This document shows positions 25,538 to 33,774 of a stretch of DNA of 64,000 nucleotides, in pieces (positions within the stretch are counted from its first letter, which is position 1; each line of letters starts with the position of its first letter). The position numbers and the translations under genes are program-made. The notes beneath the pieces were generated by a model that made no database searches, was not told where the DNA came from, and saw only the letters and a list, made by a program, of their open reading frames with translations. This DNA is from Verticiella sediminum. GTDB taxonomy: Bacteria > Pseudomonadota > Gammaproteobacteria > Burkholderiales > Burkholderiaceae_B. The stretch spans positions 60,686 to 124,685 of the forward strand of contig NZ_VLTJ01000005.1 in assembly GCF_007558815.1 (NCBI RefSeq), in the 5' to 3' direction.

Positions 25538-27757
25538 ATGAATCCCGCAGTGCCCGATCACCCCGCTCTGAGCCTGGACTGGCAGAGCACCGCCTTTTCC
25601 GGCCTGGCTCCGGAGGCGCAAGCGCTGCTGGAACGCTCGATCGGCTGGGCGCTGCCGCGCATGCGCGATATGACCGGCGGCGCCGGCGAACCCACGGTGG
25701 AGCATGCCGCGGCCCTGGTCGGCATCCTTGCCGGCATGCATACCGATGGCGCCACGCGCGCGGCCGCGTTCGTGGCGGGCGCCTTGCTGGGCGAGGAGGC
25801 CGCGCCGCGCTCGCGCGCCGACCCGCTGGCGCAGGCGGTCGGGGCCGAGGTGGCCCGTCTCGCGCGGGGTTATCGCGCGGTGCTGCGCGTGGGGCAGGCC
25901 GCCCGCGAGTCGGGGCACCACGCCGGCGACGAACCCCAGGTCGAGAAGCTGCGCAAGATGATGCTGGCGATGGCGGTGGACATCCGCATCGTGCTGATGC
26001 GGCTCGCCTCGCGCCTGCAGACCTTGCGCTGGCATGCCGCTCACAAGCAGCCGCCGGAGCGGGCGCTGGCCGTGGAAACGCTGGATCTCTACGCGCCGCT
26101 GGCCAACCGGCTCGGCGTGTGGCAGATCAAGTGGGAGCTCGAGGATCTGGCCTTTCGCTTTCTCGAGCCGATCCGCTACAAGGAAATCGCCAGCCTGCTG
26201 GAGGACAAGCGCGCCGGGCGCGAAGCGCTGATCGGCGAAGTCACCGAGCGGCTGCGAAGCGCGTTGCGCGAGCAGGGCATCGAGGCCGAAGTGTTCGGCC
26301 GGCCCAAGCACATCTACAGCATCTGGAACAAGATGCGCACCAAGCACCTGGCCTTCTCCGATCTCTACGATGTGCACGCCATGCGCGTCATCGTGGCCGA
26401 CGAGCGCACCTGCTATGCAGTGCTCAGCCTAGTGCACGAACTCTTCGCGCCCGTCACCCAGGAGTTCGACGACTACATCGCGCGTCCCAAGCCCAACGGC
26501 TACCGTTCGCTGCACGCGGTGGTGCGCGACGGCCAGGGCCGGCCCTTCGAGGTGCAGATCCGCACCCGCGACATGCACGCCTTCGCCGAGTACGGGGTGG
26601 CGGCGCACTGGCGCTACAAGGAGGCCGGTGCCAAGGGGGGCCAGGCGCGCGCCGATTCGGAGTACGACCGGCGCCTGGCCTTCATGCGCCAGTTGCTGGC
26701 CTGGGGCAGCGAGCAGGCGGCGCAGGCGGGCGAGGTGCCGGCCACGGGCGCCGCGCCCAAGGTCGAGGACGACCGCATCTACGTGCTGACGCCGCAGGCG
26801 CGGGTGGTCGAGCTGCCCGCCAAGGCGACGCCGGTGGATTTCGCCTACCACGTGCATACCGATCTGGGGCATCGCTGCCGCGGCGCCAAGGTCGACGGTG
26901 CCATGGTTCCGTTGCACACCCAGCTCAAGACCGGGCAGACGGTCGAGATCATTTCGGCGAAGTCGGGCGGCCCCTCGCGCGACTGGCTCAATCCCCAGCT
27001 CGGCTACCTGGCCAGCTCGCGCTCGCGCGCCAAGGTGCGGCAGTGGTTCAACGCCATCGAGATGCAGCAGCGCACGGCCCAGGGCCAGGCGATGCTCGAG
27101 AAGGAGCTGCAGCGCCGCGGCAAGACCGCGGTCAACCTGGAGCAGCTCGCCCAGCAGTTGGGCTTTGCCTGCGCGGACGACCTGCACATCGCGCTGGCCA
27201 AGGACGAGTTCAGCCTGCGCGCGCTGGACCAGGTGTTCCACGAAGGCGCGGCCGAGCTCGAGGCCGACGAGGTGGTGGCGCGCCAGGCGCGCCCGGACAG
27301 CACCGAGCGCAGCGGCAAGAGCGGCGTGCTGGTGGTGGGTGTGGACTCGCTGCTCACTCAGCTCGCGCGCTGCTGCCGGCCGGCGCCGCCCGACGCCATC
27401 GGCGGTTTCGTCACGCGCGGGCGGGGTGTGTCGGTGCACCGGGCGGATTGCCCGAGCTTCGCCGAGCTTTCTCGGCGCCATCCGGAACGCGTGATCGAGG
27501 TGAGCTGGGGCGAGACCGGCGAAACCGTGTATCCGGTGGACGTGCAGGTGACCGCGCAGGACCGTGCGGGATTGCTGCGCGATCTGTCCGAAGTGTTCGC
27601 GCGCATGCGGCTGAACGTCGTGGGCGTGAACACCATCAGCCGCCAGGGTACGGCGCGCATGGCGTTCACGCTGGAGATCAACAACGGCCAGCAGCTCTCG
27701 CGCGCGCTCACTGCGTTGAGCGAAGTGCCGGGCGTGGAGAGCGCGGCCCGGCGTTGA
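25538..27757 (+). CDS. relA: RelA-type (p)ppGpp synthetase
   Basis: A 739-residue RelA/SpoT homolog. The N-terminal HD hydrolase region is degenerate (no HD pair around residue 75), the synthetase domain has IYSIWNKMRTKH near 260 and the motif EFDD at residues 309-312 followed by YIARPKPNGYRSLH; the EXDD form is the mark of monofunctional RelA, whereas bifunctional SpoT has RXKD. TGS (RIYVLTPQARVVELPAKATPVDFAYHVH near 410), a zinc-finger-like segment (ARCCRPAPPDAIGGF) and a C-terminal ACT domain follow. It makes (p)ppGpp on amino-acid starvation at the ribosome. The start at 25538 (MNPAVPDHP) is chosen over an upstream in-frame ATG at 25457. Confidence 0.95.
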   Translation: MNPAVPDHPALSLDWQSTAFSGLAPEAQALLERSIGWALPRMRDMTGGAGEPTVEHAAALVGILAGMHTDGATRAAAFVAGALLGEEAAPRSRADPLAQAVGAEVARLARGYRAVLRVGQAARESGHHAGDEPQVEKLRKMMLAMAVDIRIVLMRLASRLQTLRWHAAHKQPPERALAVETLDLYAPLANRLGVWQIKWELEDLAFRFLEPIRYKEIASLLEDKRAGREALIGEVTERLRSALREQGIEAEVFGRPKHIYSIWNKMRTKHLAFSDLYDVHAMRVIVADERTCYAVLSLVHELFAPVTQEFDDYIARPKPNGYRSLHAVVRDGQGRPFEVQIRTRDMHAFAEYGVAAHWRYKEAGAKGGQARADSEYDRRLAFMRQLLAWGSEQAAQAGEVPATGAAPKVEDDRIYVLTPQARVVELPAKATPVDFAYHVHTDLGHRCRGAKVDGAMVPLHTQLKTGQTVEIISAKSGGPSRDWLNPQLGYLASSRSRAKVRQWFNAIEMQQRTAQGQAMLEKELQRRGKTAVNLEQLAQQLGFACADDLHIALAKDEFSLRALDQVFHEGAAELEADEVVARQARPDSTERSGKSGVLVVGVDSLLTQLARCCRPAPPDAIGGFVTRGRGVSVHRADCPSFAELSRRHPERVIEVSWGETGETVYPVDVQVTAQDRAGLLRDLSEVFARMRLNVVGVNTISRQGTARMAFTLEINNGQQLSRALTALSEVPGVESAARR

Positions 27758-27773
27758 GGATCGGCCAGCGCAA

Positions 27774-27805
27774 GCCTCGCTCGCCTGGGCGAGCGCGAGC
27801 GAGGC
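27774..27805. terminator. Hairpin between convergent relA and cfa
   Basis: GCCTCGCTCG (27774-27783) and CGAGCGAGGC (27796-27805) are perfectly complementary, with a 12-nt loop. It lies between the 3' ends of two convergent genes and could stop transcription from both sides, though neither side has a clear T-run. Confidence 0.4.
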
Positions 27806-27857
27806 AAATCCGCCTTGGGCGCGTCACCGCGGCCGAAGGCCTGCTGCCGGCCGCGAT

Positions 27858-29177
27858 TCAGGCCGCCGCCACCTGCGGCGCCTTCGGAGGGGCGGCCTCG
27901 GCAGGCTGGGGATCGAGACGCGGCTGGTACATGTAGTCGCGGCGGAACGGATACTCGCGGTCGGCGGGTTCGTCCAGTTCGTTGCTGGCGCCGGTGGGCA
28001 GCGTCTGGCACAGCACCTGGTGCAGCGAGATCCAGCCGTGCTCGAAGCTCATGGCGCAGCCGGCCAGGTACAGGCGGTAGGCGCGGATGGCTTTCTCGCC
28101 CTGTTCGCCGGGCAGGATGCGATGCGCCGCCTCCAGTTGCGCTTCGAGCCCGTCGCTCCAGGCCCACAGCGTGCGCGCATAGTGCGGGCGCAGGTTCTCG
28201 ACGTCGACCGCCTCCAGCCCGCCGTTGGTGACCGACTCCATGACCTGGCCGACGTGCACCAGCTCGCCGCCGGGGAAGATGTATTTCTCGATGAAGTCGC
28301 CCATGCCCGCGCCGAGCTGGGTGTTGCGCGTGCCGCCGGCCGTGATGCCGTGGTTCATGACCAGGCCGCCCGGGCGCAGCAGGTTGCGTACGCGGGTGAA
28401 GTAGCTGTCCAGGCGGGCGCGGCCGACGTGTTCGAACATGCCCACCGAGGCGATCTTGTCCCAGGGCTGCGTGGGCTCCACCGTGCGGTAGTCCTGCAGC
28501 AGCATGCGTACGCGGCCCGACAGGCCGCGCTCCTCGATCAGGCGGTTGACGTAGGCGTGCTGGTTGCGCGAGAGCGTGATGCCGGTGGCGTCCACGCCGT
28601 AGTTCTCGGCGGCCCAGAGCAGTAGGCCGCCCCAGCCGGCGCCGATGTCCAGAAAGCGCTCGCCCTCGCGCAGGCGCAGCTTGCGGCAGATGAGATCGAG
28701 CTTGGCCTCCTGGGCCTGGGCAAGCGTGCTCTTGGGCGTGGGGTAGTACGCGCAGGAATAGACCCGGCGCGGATCCAGCCAGAGCGCATAGAAGTCGTCG
28801 GACAGATCGTAGTGGAACTCGATCTGCTTGGCGTCCCGATCGATCGTGTGCCTGGCCATCGAGATGCCGCGCTTGAAGAGCGAGGCCAGCCAGTGCGCAT
28901 GCGAACCGTCGATGGGCGAGTGGGGCAGCAGCACCTGGGCCGCGGCCATGACGTCGCGCATGTTGCCATCCAGGCCGACCCGGCCTTCGACGTAGTCCTC
29001 GGCGAGATGGCCGATGTTGCCCGAGGCGACGCGGGCAAGCGACTTGAAATCCTTGACGACCAGACGCACGCGAAAGTTCGGGTCTCCCACGGTGGAACCG
29101 TCAGGCATGACGACCTGGAGGGGGAACGGAATCTGTTCGAGCTTCTTCTCCACCGACGCGAGTATGGGATTGACCAC
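27858..29177 (-). CDS. cfa: Cyclopropane-fatty-acyl-phospholipid synthase
   Basis: A 439-residue CFA synthase, which uses S-adenosylmethionine to add a methylene bridge to unsaturated acyl chains of membrane phospholipids. An N-terminal lipid-binding-like region is followed by the methyltransferase domain: EFHYDLSDDFYALWLDP near 140, SAM motif FLDIGAGWGGLLLWAA near 195, and FEHVGRARLDSYF near 270. The GTG start at 29177 is backed by TAGGAG eight bases upstream; a longer frame to 29300 is nonconserved. C-terminal residues are Pro/Ala-rich. It is divergent from the exporter gene at 29408. Confidence 0.93.
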   Translation of the reverse strand: MVNPILASVEKKLEQIPFPLQVVMPDGSTVGDPNFRVRLVVKDFKSLARVASGNIGHLAEDYVEGRVGLDGNMRDVMAAAQVLLPHSPIDGSHAHWLASLFKRGISMARHTIDRDAKQIEFHYDLSDDFYALWLDPRRVYSCAYYPTPKSTLAQAQEAKLDLICRKLRLREGERFLDIGAGWGGLLLWAAENYGVDATGITLSRNQHAYVNRLIEERGLSGRVRMLLQDYRTVEPTQPWDKIASVGMFEHVGRARLDSYFTRVRNLLRPGGLVMNHGITAGGTRNTQLGAGMGDFIEKYIFPGGELVHVGQVMESVTNGGLEAVDVENLRPHYARTLWAWSDGLEAQLEAAHRILPGEQGEKAIRAYRLYLAGCAMSFEHGWISLHQVLCQTLPTGASNELDEPADREYPFRRDYMYQPRLDPQPAEAAPPKAPQVAAA

Positions 29178-29407
29178 GGAACATCTCCTAGCAAGCAAGC
29201 GAAACCAGCAACATCCTTGCCAGCAATCGTATCCAAATTCGGCCAATGCCTCAAAAGCGGGGACGGGCCAACAGTGTCGATATCGCAACGTGCCGTACAC
29301 TGCGGCTGGCCGTCATCGCGCGGCAGAGCCCCCTCGCGGTGCGCTGCCGTGCCGTTCGGCGCCGCCGGCACGCTGGTGTGCCGCGCTTTCGCATCAAGGT
29401 GTTTTCG

Positions 29408-30634
29408 ATGAGTCCCGCAGTCCCCCGTATGAGCCGCTGGCTCGCGCTGATGGGGTTGTTGACGATGACCGGCCCGCTGGCCATCGACATGTACCTCCCG
29501 GCCTTTCCTTCCATGACCGAGGCGCTTGCCGCGCCGCCCGGCGCGGTCGAGCGCACGCTCGCGCTGTACCTGATCGGCATGGCGGCCGGGCAGCTCCTCT
29601 ACGGGCCGGCGAGCGATCGCTTCGGACGCAAGGCGCCGCTGTACGTGGGGCTGGCTCTGTTCACCATGGCGTCGATCGGGTGCGCGACGGCGAGTTCGAT
29701 CGAGACGCTCACCGTCTGGCGCGTCGTGCAGGCGCTGGGCGGCAGCGCCTGCATGGTGGTGCCGCGCGCGGTGATCCGCGATCACTACGACACCCAGGGC
29801 GCCGCGCGCGCCATGTCGCTGCTCATGCTGGTGATCGGCGTGGCGCCGGTGCTCGCGCCGATTCTCGGCGCCCAGGTGCTGCTGGTGGCGAGCTGGCGGG
29901 CGGTGTTCGGCATCCTCGCCCTGATCGGTGCCGGCCTGCTGGTGGCCCTGCATTTCGGCATGCGCGAGACGCTGCCCGCGGAGCGCCGCGTCCAGGTGAA
30001 CCTGCGCTCGATGTTCGTCACCTACGGCGAACTCCTGCGCCATCGCCATTTCCTCTTCATGGCGCTGGCCGGCGGGCTGGGGATGGGCGGCCTGTTCGCG
30101 TACGTGGTGGGCGCGCCGCGCACCCTGATCGAGTACTTCGGCCTGTCGCCGCAGATGTTCAGCCTGCTCTTCGCGCTGAATGCGATCGCCATGACCGTGG
30201 CCTCGCAGGTCAATGCCCGCCTGCTCACCCGCCTGCATCCGCAGCGCGTGGTGCGCGTCGTGCTCTGGGTGCTGCCGCTGGTCGGGCTGACCGGGCTCGC
30301 GTTGTCGCTCGCGGGCTGGCTCACTGTCCCGCTCTTCGTGGCGGTGATCATGGCCTACATGGCCTGCCAGGGCTTCGTTGGCCCCAACAGCGCGGCGCTG
30401 GCATTGCAGGGGCAGGGCGGGCGCCTGGGCGCGGCCTCGGCGATGCTGGGTACCCTGCAGTTCACCAGCGGTACGGTGATCGGGCTGGCCGTGAGCGCCT
30501 GGGATTCGGGCAACGCCACCTCGCTGCTGGCCATCATCGCGACCGCCGGCACGCTCGCCTGCCTGTCCGGCCGGTACGCGCTGCAGGAGTCGGCGCGCGC
30601 CGCGCGCGAGGCGGCGCAGGCGCGCTCGGCCTGA
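29408..30634 (+). CDS. Bcr/CflA-type MFS drug-resistance transporter
   Basis: A 408-residue inner-membrane major-facilitator protein with about twelve hydrophobic helices. TM1 ends in the DHA1/Bcr-type MTGPLAIDMYLPAFPSM, and the loop motif A equivalent is GPASDRFGRKAPLYVG near residue 67; VVQALGGSACMVVPRAVIRD near 105 is also typical of the Bcr/CflA subgroup. Relatives export drugs, and some export cysteine or other metabolites, by proton antiport. The ATG at 29408 is chosen from the start of homology; a second Met at codon 8 is possible. The gene ends 63 bp before the tRNA-Leu gene. Confidence 0.88.
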   Translation: MSPAVPRMSRWLALMGLLTMTGPLAIDMYLPAFPSMTEALAAPPGAVERTLALYLIGMAAGQLLYGPASDRFGRKAPLYVGLALFTMASIGCATASSIETLTVWRVVQALGGSACMVVPRAVIRDHYDTQGAARAMSLLMLVIGVAPVLAPILGAQVLLVASWRAVFGILALIGAGLLVALHFGMRETLPAERRVQVNLRSMFVTYGELLRHRHFLFMALAGGLGMGGLFAYVVGAPRTLIEYFGLSPQMFSLLFALNAIAMTVASQVNARLLTRLHPQRVVRVVLWVLPLVGLTGLALSLAGWLTVPLFVAVIMAYMACQGFVGPNSAALALQGQGGRLGAASAMLGTLQFTSGTVIGLAVSAWDSGNATSLLAIIATAGTLACLSGRYALQESARAAREAAQARSA

Positions 30635-30676
30635 CGCCGCGGCAACGTACGCACCGGGTAGGCGCGGCTTTCTTGC

Positions 30677-30682
30677 TAGAAT
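30677..30682 (+). promoter_or_regulatory. Probable -10 element of the tRNA-Leu gene
   Basis: TAGAAT lies 15 bases before the mature tRNA 5' end, a usual distance. The matching -35 position (about 30654-30659, CCGGGT) is poor. Confidence 0.45.
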
Positions 30683-30697
30683 CGCGCCTTTGCCGCT

Positions 30698-31014
30698 GCC
30701 CGAGTGGTGAAATCGGTAGACACAAGGGACTTGAAGACTATTTGAGCCCTCGCGGGGAAACCGGCGAGGTGTAGCCCGTCAAATTCGGCGAACGCCCTGG
30801 CCCGAGTGCCGCGCCAACGCCGAGCCAAGCCCGCGCCATCCAGGCCGCGGGAAGGTGTAGAGAGCAGACGGCGGGCACCTAAGGCCGCGAGGCTAGGGTG
30901 AAGGCGTGCTCCAGACCACGAACGCGGCGCAAGGCCGCGGCGGCGAAAGCCGAAGTGGTACGAAAATCCCTCGGCCTCGCGGCCGTGCCGGTTCGATTCC
31001 GGCCTCGGGCACCA
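30698..31014 (+). tRNA. tRNA-Leu(UAA), interrupted by a group I intron
   Basis: The 5' exon is 30698-30732 and the 3' exon 30963-31014. Joined, they give an 87-nt class II tRNA: acceptor GCCCGAG (30698-30704) with CTCGGGC (31004-31010), A73 and encoded CCA (31012-31014). The anticodon stem is AGGGA (30725-30729) with TCCCT (30967-30971), the loop CUUAAAA with anticodon UAA, the long variable arm CGGCC/GGCCG (30972-30988 region), and the T arm GCCGGTTCGATTCCGGC. The break lies between U34 and A35, the same site as in cyanobacterial and plastid tRNA-Leu(UAA) introns. Without removal of the insert the anticodon loop cannot form, so splicing is required if this is the only reader of UUA. Confidence 0.93.
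30733..30962 (+). ncRNA. Group I intron, subgroup IC3-like, in tRNA-Leu(UAA)
   Basis: A 230-nt insert with no protein-coding frame. It begins after a U (CUU|G, exon U30732) and ends in G (30962), as group I introns do. An internal guide GAG (30744-30746) can pair with exon CUU to make P1 with the U-G wobble. Visible helices are P2 CCTCGC/GCGAGG (30748-30753/30764-30769), P3 GCCC-GTC (30774-30780) with GAC...GGGC (30867-30876), P4 TCGGCG/CGCCGA (30785-30790/30818-30823), P6 CCGCG/CGCGG (30831-30835/30846-30850), P7 GAGCA/TGCTC (30862-30866/30907-30911), P8 CACC/GGTG (30876-30879/30897-30900), and P9 ACCAC/GTGGT enclosing a hairpin at 30923-30939 and a GAAA tetraloop at 30941-30952. The conserved joining segments resemble the Azoarcus tRNA-Ile ribozyme as I remember it. 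It is probably self-splicing. Confidence 0.9.
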
Positions 31015-31127
31015 ACCAATTGAAGATTGTCGACGCGGGCAGCGCCGCCGCGTAGCGGTGGTGTGGGAACTCACCGGCGCATCAGGGCCATGGCGTCAGC
31101 AGGCCCCAGGCGCCCGCCGCTGCGTGT

Positions 31128-32009
31128 TCAGCCCGCCTGCATCTTGTTGAGCGGGTGGTCGGGAGGGCGCTGGAAATCGGGGTCCCAACTGTGCCGCGGG
31201 CCGACCATCAGGCCACCGTCGACCAGCAGGTGCGCCCCGGTCACGAACGCCGCGGCGTTGCTCGCGAGGAACATCACCACCTGGGCGACGTCTTCGGGCA
31301 TGCCGGGCTTGCGCAGCGGCTGGGTAAAAGGGGCTGTGTGGGTCAGGTACTCCTGCATTTCGGCGGCGAGTTCGGGCTGTTCGGCGGCATAGCTCGCGGT
31401 GAAGATCCCGGTCAGGATCAGCCCCGGGCAGATCGCGTTGACCCGGATATTGTGGCGGGCAAGCTCGGCGGCGGCGACTTTCGTGAAATGCAGGACACCG
31501 GCCTTTGCCACCGAATAGGCGAGGGGCGCATTGCCTGCCGACAGTGCCGCCACCGACGCCGTATTGACGATCGAGCCGCCCCCTGCCTTTTTCATGAGCG
31601 GCACGGCCAGCTTGGTGCCCAGCGCGACCGAGCCCAGCAGCAGCGACATCGTTGCGTCCCACGCAGCCATCTCCATATCCGCGATGCCGAGCGGCGTGCC
31701 GCCGGCTCCCGCGTTGTTGAACAGGATGTCGAGACGGCCATGGCGCTGCTCGATCGTCGACATGACTTCGGCGAACTGCGCCTCGTCGGTCACGTCGAGC
31801 GCCATGGCCTGCATCCTGCCCGCGGACCCGCGCGCGGTCTCTTCGGCGCCGTCGAGGTTGCGGTCGCCGATCACGACGGTCGCGCCGTTGGCCGCCATCG
31901 CGCGCGCGGTGGCGCGGCCGATGCCCGAAGCGCCGCCGGTCACGAGTGCTATTTTTCCATCCAGTCCAGTCATTTGCGCAACGCCGGTGGTGTCGGGATC
32001 AAGAGGCAT
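31128..32009 (-). CDS. SDR-family oxidoreductase
   Basis: A classical short-chain dehydrogenase/reductase of about 293 residues. It has the NAD(P)-binding TGGASGIG near the N-terminus, NNAG in the middle, the catalytic Ser in NTASVAA, and the YSVAK Tyr-Lys pair. It likely oxidises or reduces an alcohol/ketone in the same pathway as the adjacent monooxygenase, which ends 48 bp upstream of this start. The start is uncertain: ATG at 32009 is given, ATG at 31973 (MTGLDGKIALVTG) starts closest to the conserved fold, and a TTG at 32048 nearly abuts the upstream stop. The C-terminal tail after VDGGLM is longer than usual. Confidence 0.87.
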   Translation of the reverse strand: MPLDPDTTGVAQMTGLDGKIALVTGGASGIGRATARAMAANGATVVIGDRNLDGAEETARGSAGRMQAMALDVTDEAQFAEVMSTIEQRHGRLDILFNNAGAGGTPLGIADMEMAAWDATMSLLLGSVALGTKLAVPLMKKAGGGSIVNTASVAALSAGNAPLAYSVAKAGVLHFTKVAAAELARHNIRVNAICPGLILTGIFTASYAAEQPELAAEMQEYLTHTAPFTQPLRKPGMPEDVAQVVMFLASNAAAFVTGAHLLVDGGLMVGPRHSWDPDFQRPPDHPLNKMQAG

Positions 32010-32057
32010 CGAAGAAGTCTCGGTCAGGGTGGTCGAGTCGGGGCGCAAGGCGGCGCC

Positions 32058-33536
32058 TCATCGGTAGGCGAGTGCGCTTTCGCCGGGGTGCACGGCAGGC
32101 AGGATGGCGCGCTCTTCGTCGTACTCCAGATCGTGCCGCCAGGGGTGGCGATCGCCTTGCCGGTACATGCGTTCCTGGGCGCGCATCACGTAGCCGGCGT
32201 TGAAGTTCTCGGGCTCGATCCATGGCCGGCGCGGCATCCCGGCATCTTCGCCGGCGATCGTGGGCACCACCACCGTGCGGCCTTGCTGGTACATATGCTT
32301 GACGATGCGGCAGATCAGCTCGCAGGCCAGGTCCACGCGCAGCGTCCAGCTAGAGCGGAAATAGCCCTGAAGGTAGGCCATGTTGGGCACGCCCTCGATC
32401 ATCACGCCCCGGTAGGTGACGTGCCGGGTGAAGTCCACCGGCTCGCCGTCAAGGTTGAAGGGCACGCCCCCGAAGAGCTTCAGGTTGAAGCCGGTGGCAG
32501 TGACGATGATGTCGGCATCGAGGTGCTGGCCGCCGGTCAGTTGGATGCCCGTGGCGTCGAAGCGCTCGATGGTGTCGGTGACCACCGAGGCCTTGCCGCT
32601 GCGGATGGCGGCAAATAGATCGCCCTCGGGCACCAGGGCCACGCGCTGCTGCCAGGGGCGGTAGCTGGGGTTGAAGTGCCGGTCCACGTCGAAGCCTTCG
32701 GGCAGGTGGCCGCGGATCTGGTCGATCAGGTAGGCGCGCAGCTCCTGCGGGTGCTCGAAGGACATGCGCACCACCTCGGCGCTCCTGGCCAGGTGCGCGC
32801 GCTTGAGGATTTCATGCATCCACTCGTCGGGCAGGTCGAGCGCGCGCAGCGGTGCCTCCAGCTCGTGCGACCAGGGCTGGGCGGAGAAAAAGGTCGGAGA
32901 ACGCTGCAGCATGGTGATGTGTTCCACCTGCCCGGCCAGCGCCGGGATCAGCGTGGCTGCGGTGGCGCCCGAGCCGATGACCACTACCCGCTTGCCGCTG
33001 CAGTCCAGGTCCTGCGGCCAGTGCTGCGGATGCACCATCTGGCCCTGGAAGTCGCGCAGGCCCGGCCATGGCGGCGTGTAGCCCTGGGCGTGGTCGTAGT
33101 AGCCCGAGCACATCCACAGAAAGCGGGTGGCAAGGGTCAGCGTCTCGCCCGAGCCGGTACGCGTGACCTGCAGCGTCCAGCACCGATCCGCGGACGACCA
33201 GTTGGCGGCGCTCACCTGGTGGCCGTAGTGGATGTGCGGCGCCAGGCCGTCCTCCTCGATCACCTCGCCCAGGTAGGCGCGGATTTCGTCGGCCATGGCG
33301 ATCGAGCGTCCGCGCCAGGGCTTGAAGCCATAGCCATAAGTGTAGAGGTCGCTGTCGGAGCGGGCGCCCGGGTAGCGGTGGGTCCACCAGGTGCCGCCGA
33401 AGCCCTCCAAGGCGTCGAGCAGGGCGAACCGGCTTTCGGGGAAGCGCTCGCGCAGGTAGTGGGCCGCACCGATGCCGGAGATGCCGGCGCCGACGATGAG
33501 AAAGTCGAACGTTTCGCCGTCGGCGGGCAAGGTCAT
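32058..33536 (-). CDS. Flavin-containing monooxygenase, Baeyer-Villiger type
   Basis: A 492-residue FAD/NADPH monooxygenase. The first Rossmann loop is GAGISGIG (residues 17-24), the Baeyer-Villiger fingerprint FxGxxxHxxxWP is present as FQGQMVHPQHWP (163-174), and the second NADPH-binding loop is GSGATA (188-193). Such enzymes insert oxygen next to a ketone to make esters or lactones. AGGAGA lies eight bases upstream of the ATG at 33536. It is transcribed with the SDR gene and divergently from the AraC-type regulator, a common layout for an inducible alcohol/ketone degradation module. The substrate is unknown. Confidence 0.9.
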   Translation of the reverse strand: MTLPADGETFDFLIVGAGISGIGAAHYLRERFPESRFALLDALEGFGGTWWTHRYPGARSDSDLYTYGYGFKPWRGRSIAMADEIRAYLGEVIEEDGLAPHIHYGHQVSAANWSSADRCWTLQVTRTGSGETLTLATRFLWMCSGYYDHAQGYTPPWPGLRDFQGQMVHPQHWPQDLDCSGKRVVVIGSGATAATLIPALAGQVEHITMLQRSPTFFSAQPWSHELEAPLRALDLPDEWMHEILKRAHLARSAEVVRMSFEHPQELRAYLIDQIRGHLPEGFDVDRHFNPSYRPWQQRVALVPEGDLFAAIRSGKASVVTDTIERFDATGIQLTGGQHLDADIIVTATGFNLKLFGGVPFNLDGEPVDFTRHVTYRGVMIEGVPNMAYLQGYFRSSWTLRVDLACELICRIVKHMYQQGRTVVVPTIAGEDAGMPRRPWIEPENFNAGYVMRAQERMYRQGDRHPWRHDLEYDEERAILPAVHPGESALAYR

Positions 33537-33716
33537 GAGCTGGTCTCCTGCGAAGCGCCATGCAGCGCACCTGCTGCGGCGCAGGCCGCGTCGCCGGCAG
33601 AACGGGCCAGGGTTTGCCATGCATCGTCTTGCATGCGTTGTCTCCTTCTTTTTTCATGGGCGCAGCCCGTCGCGCGGGCGGCCACGCCTACTATAGGAAA
33701 GGGTTCGCGCGCGGTC

Positions 33717-33744
33717 TTGTCATTTTCAAGGTGCGAACTATCAT
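33717..33744 (+). promoter_or_regulatory. Predicted promoter of the AraC-type gene
   Basis: TTGTCA (33717-33722), 16-nt spacer, TATCAT (33739-33744), about 30 bp before the ATG at 33775. Confidence 0.5.
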
Positions 33745-33774
33745 TTCCCGACAGATTCCCGCCGGCCGCTTCCG

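Noticed and set aside
27774..27805. Strong intrinsic terminator call for relA or cfa
   Set aside because: The hairpin is clear but neither strand has a T-run, so it is listed only as a possible terminator.
29014..30774. A long plus-strand frame that runs through the exporter gene into the tRNA and intron
   Set aside because: It is out of frame with the exporter, antisense to cfa at its start, and has no family features; the RNA structure explains the end region.
30733..30962. Intron read as part of a tmRNA or as a homing-endonuclease gene
   Set aside because: No tmRNA tag frame or tRNA-Ala-like ends are present, and the 230 nt hold no credible protein. The splice-site rules and group I core pairings fit better.
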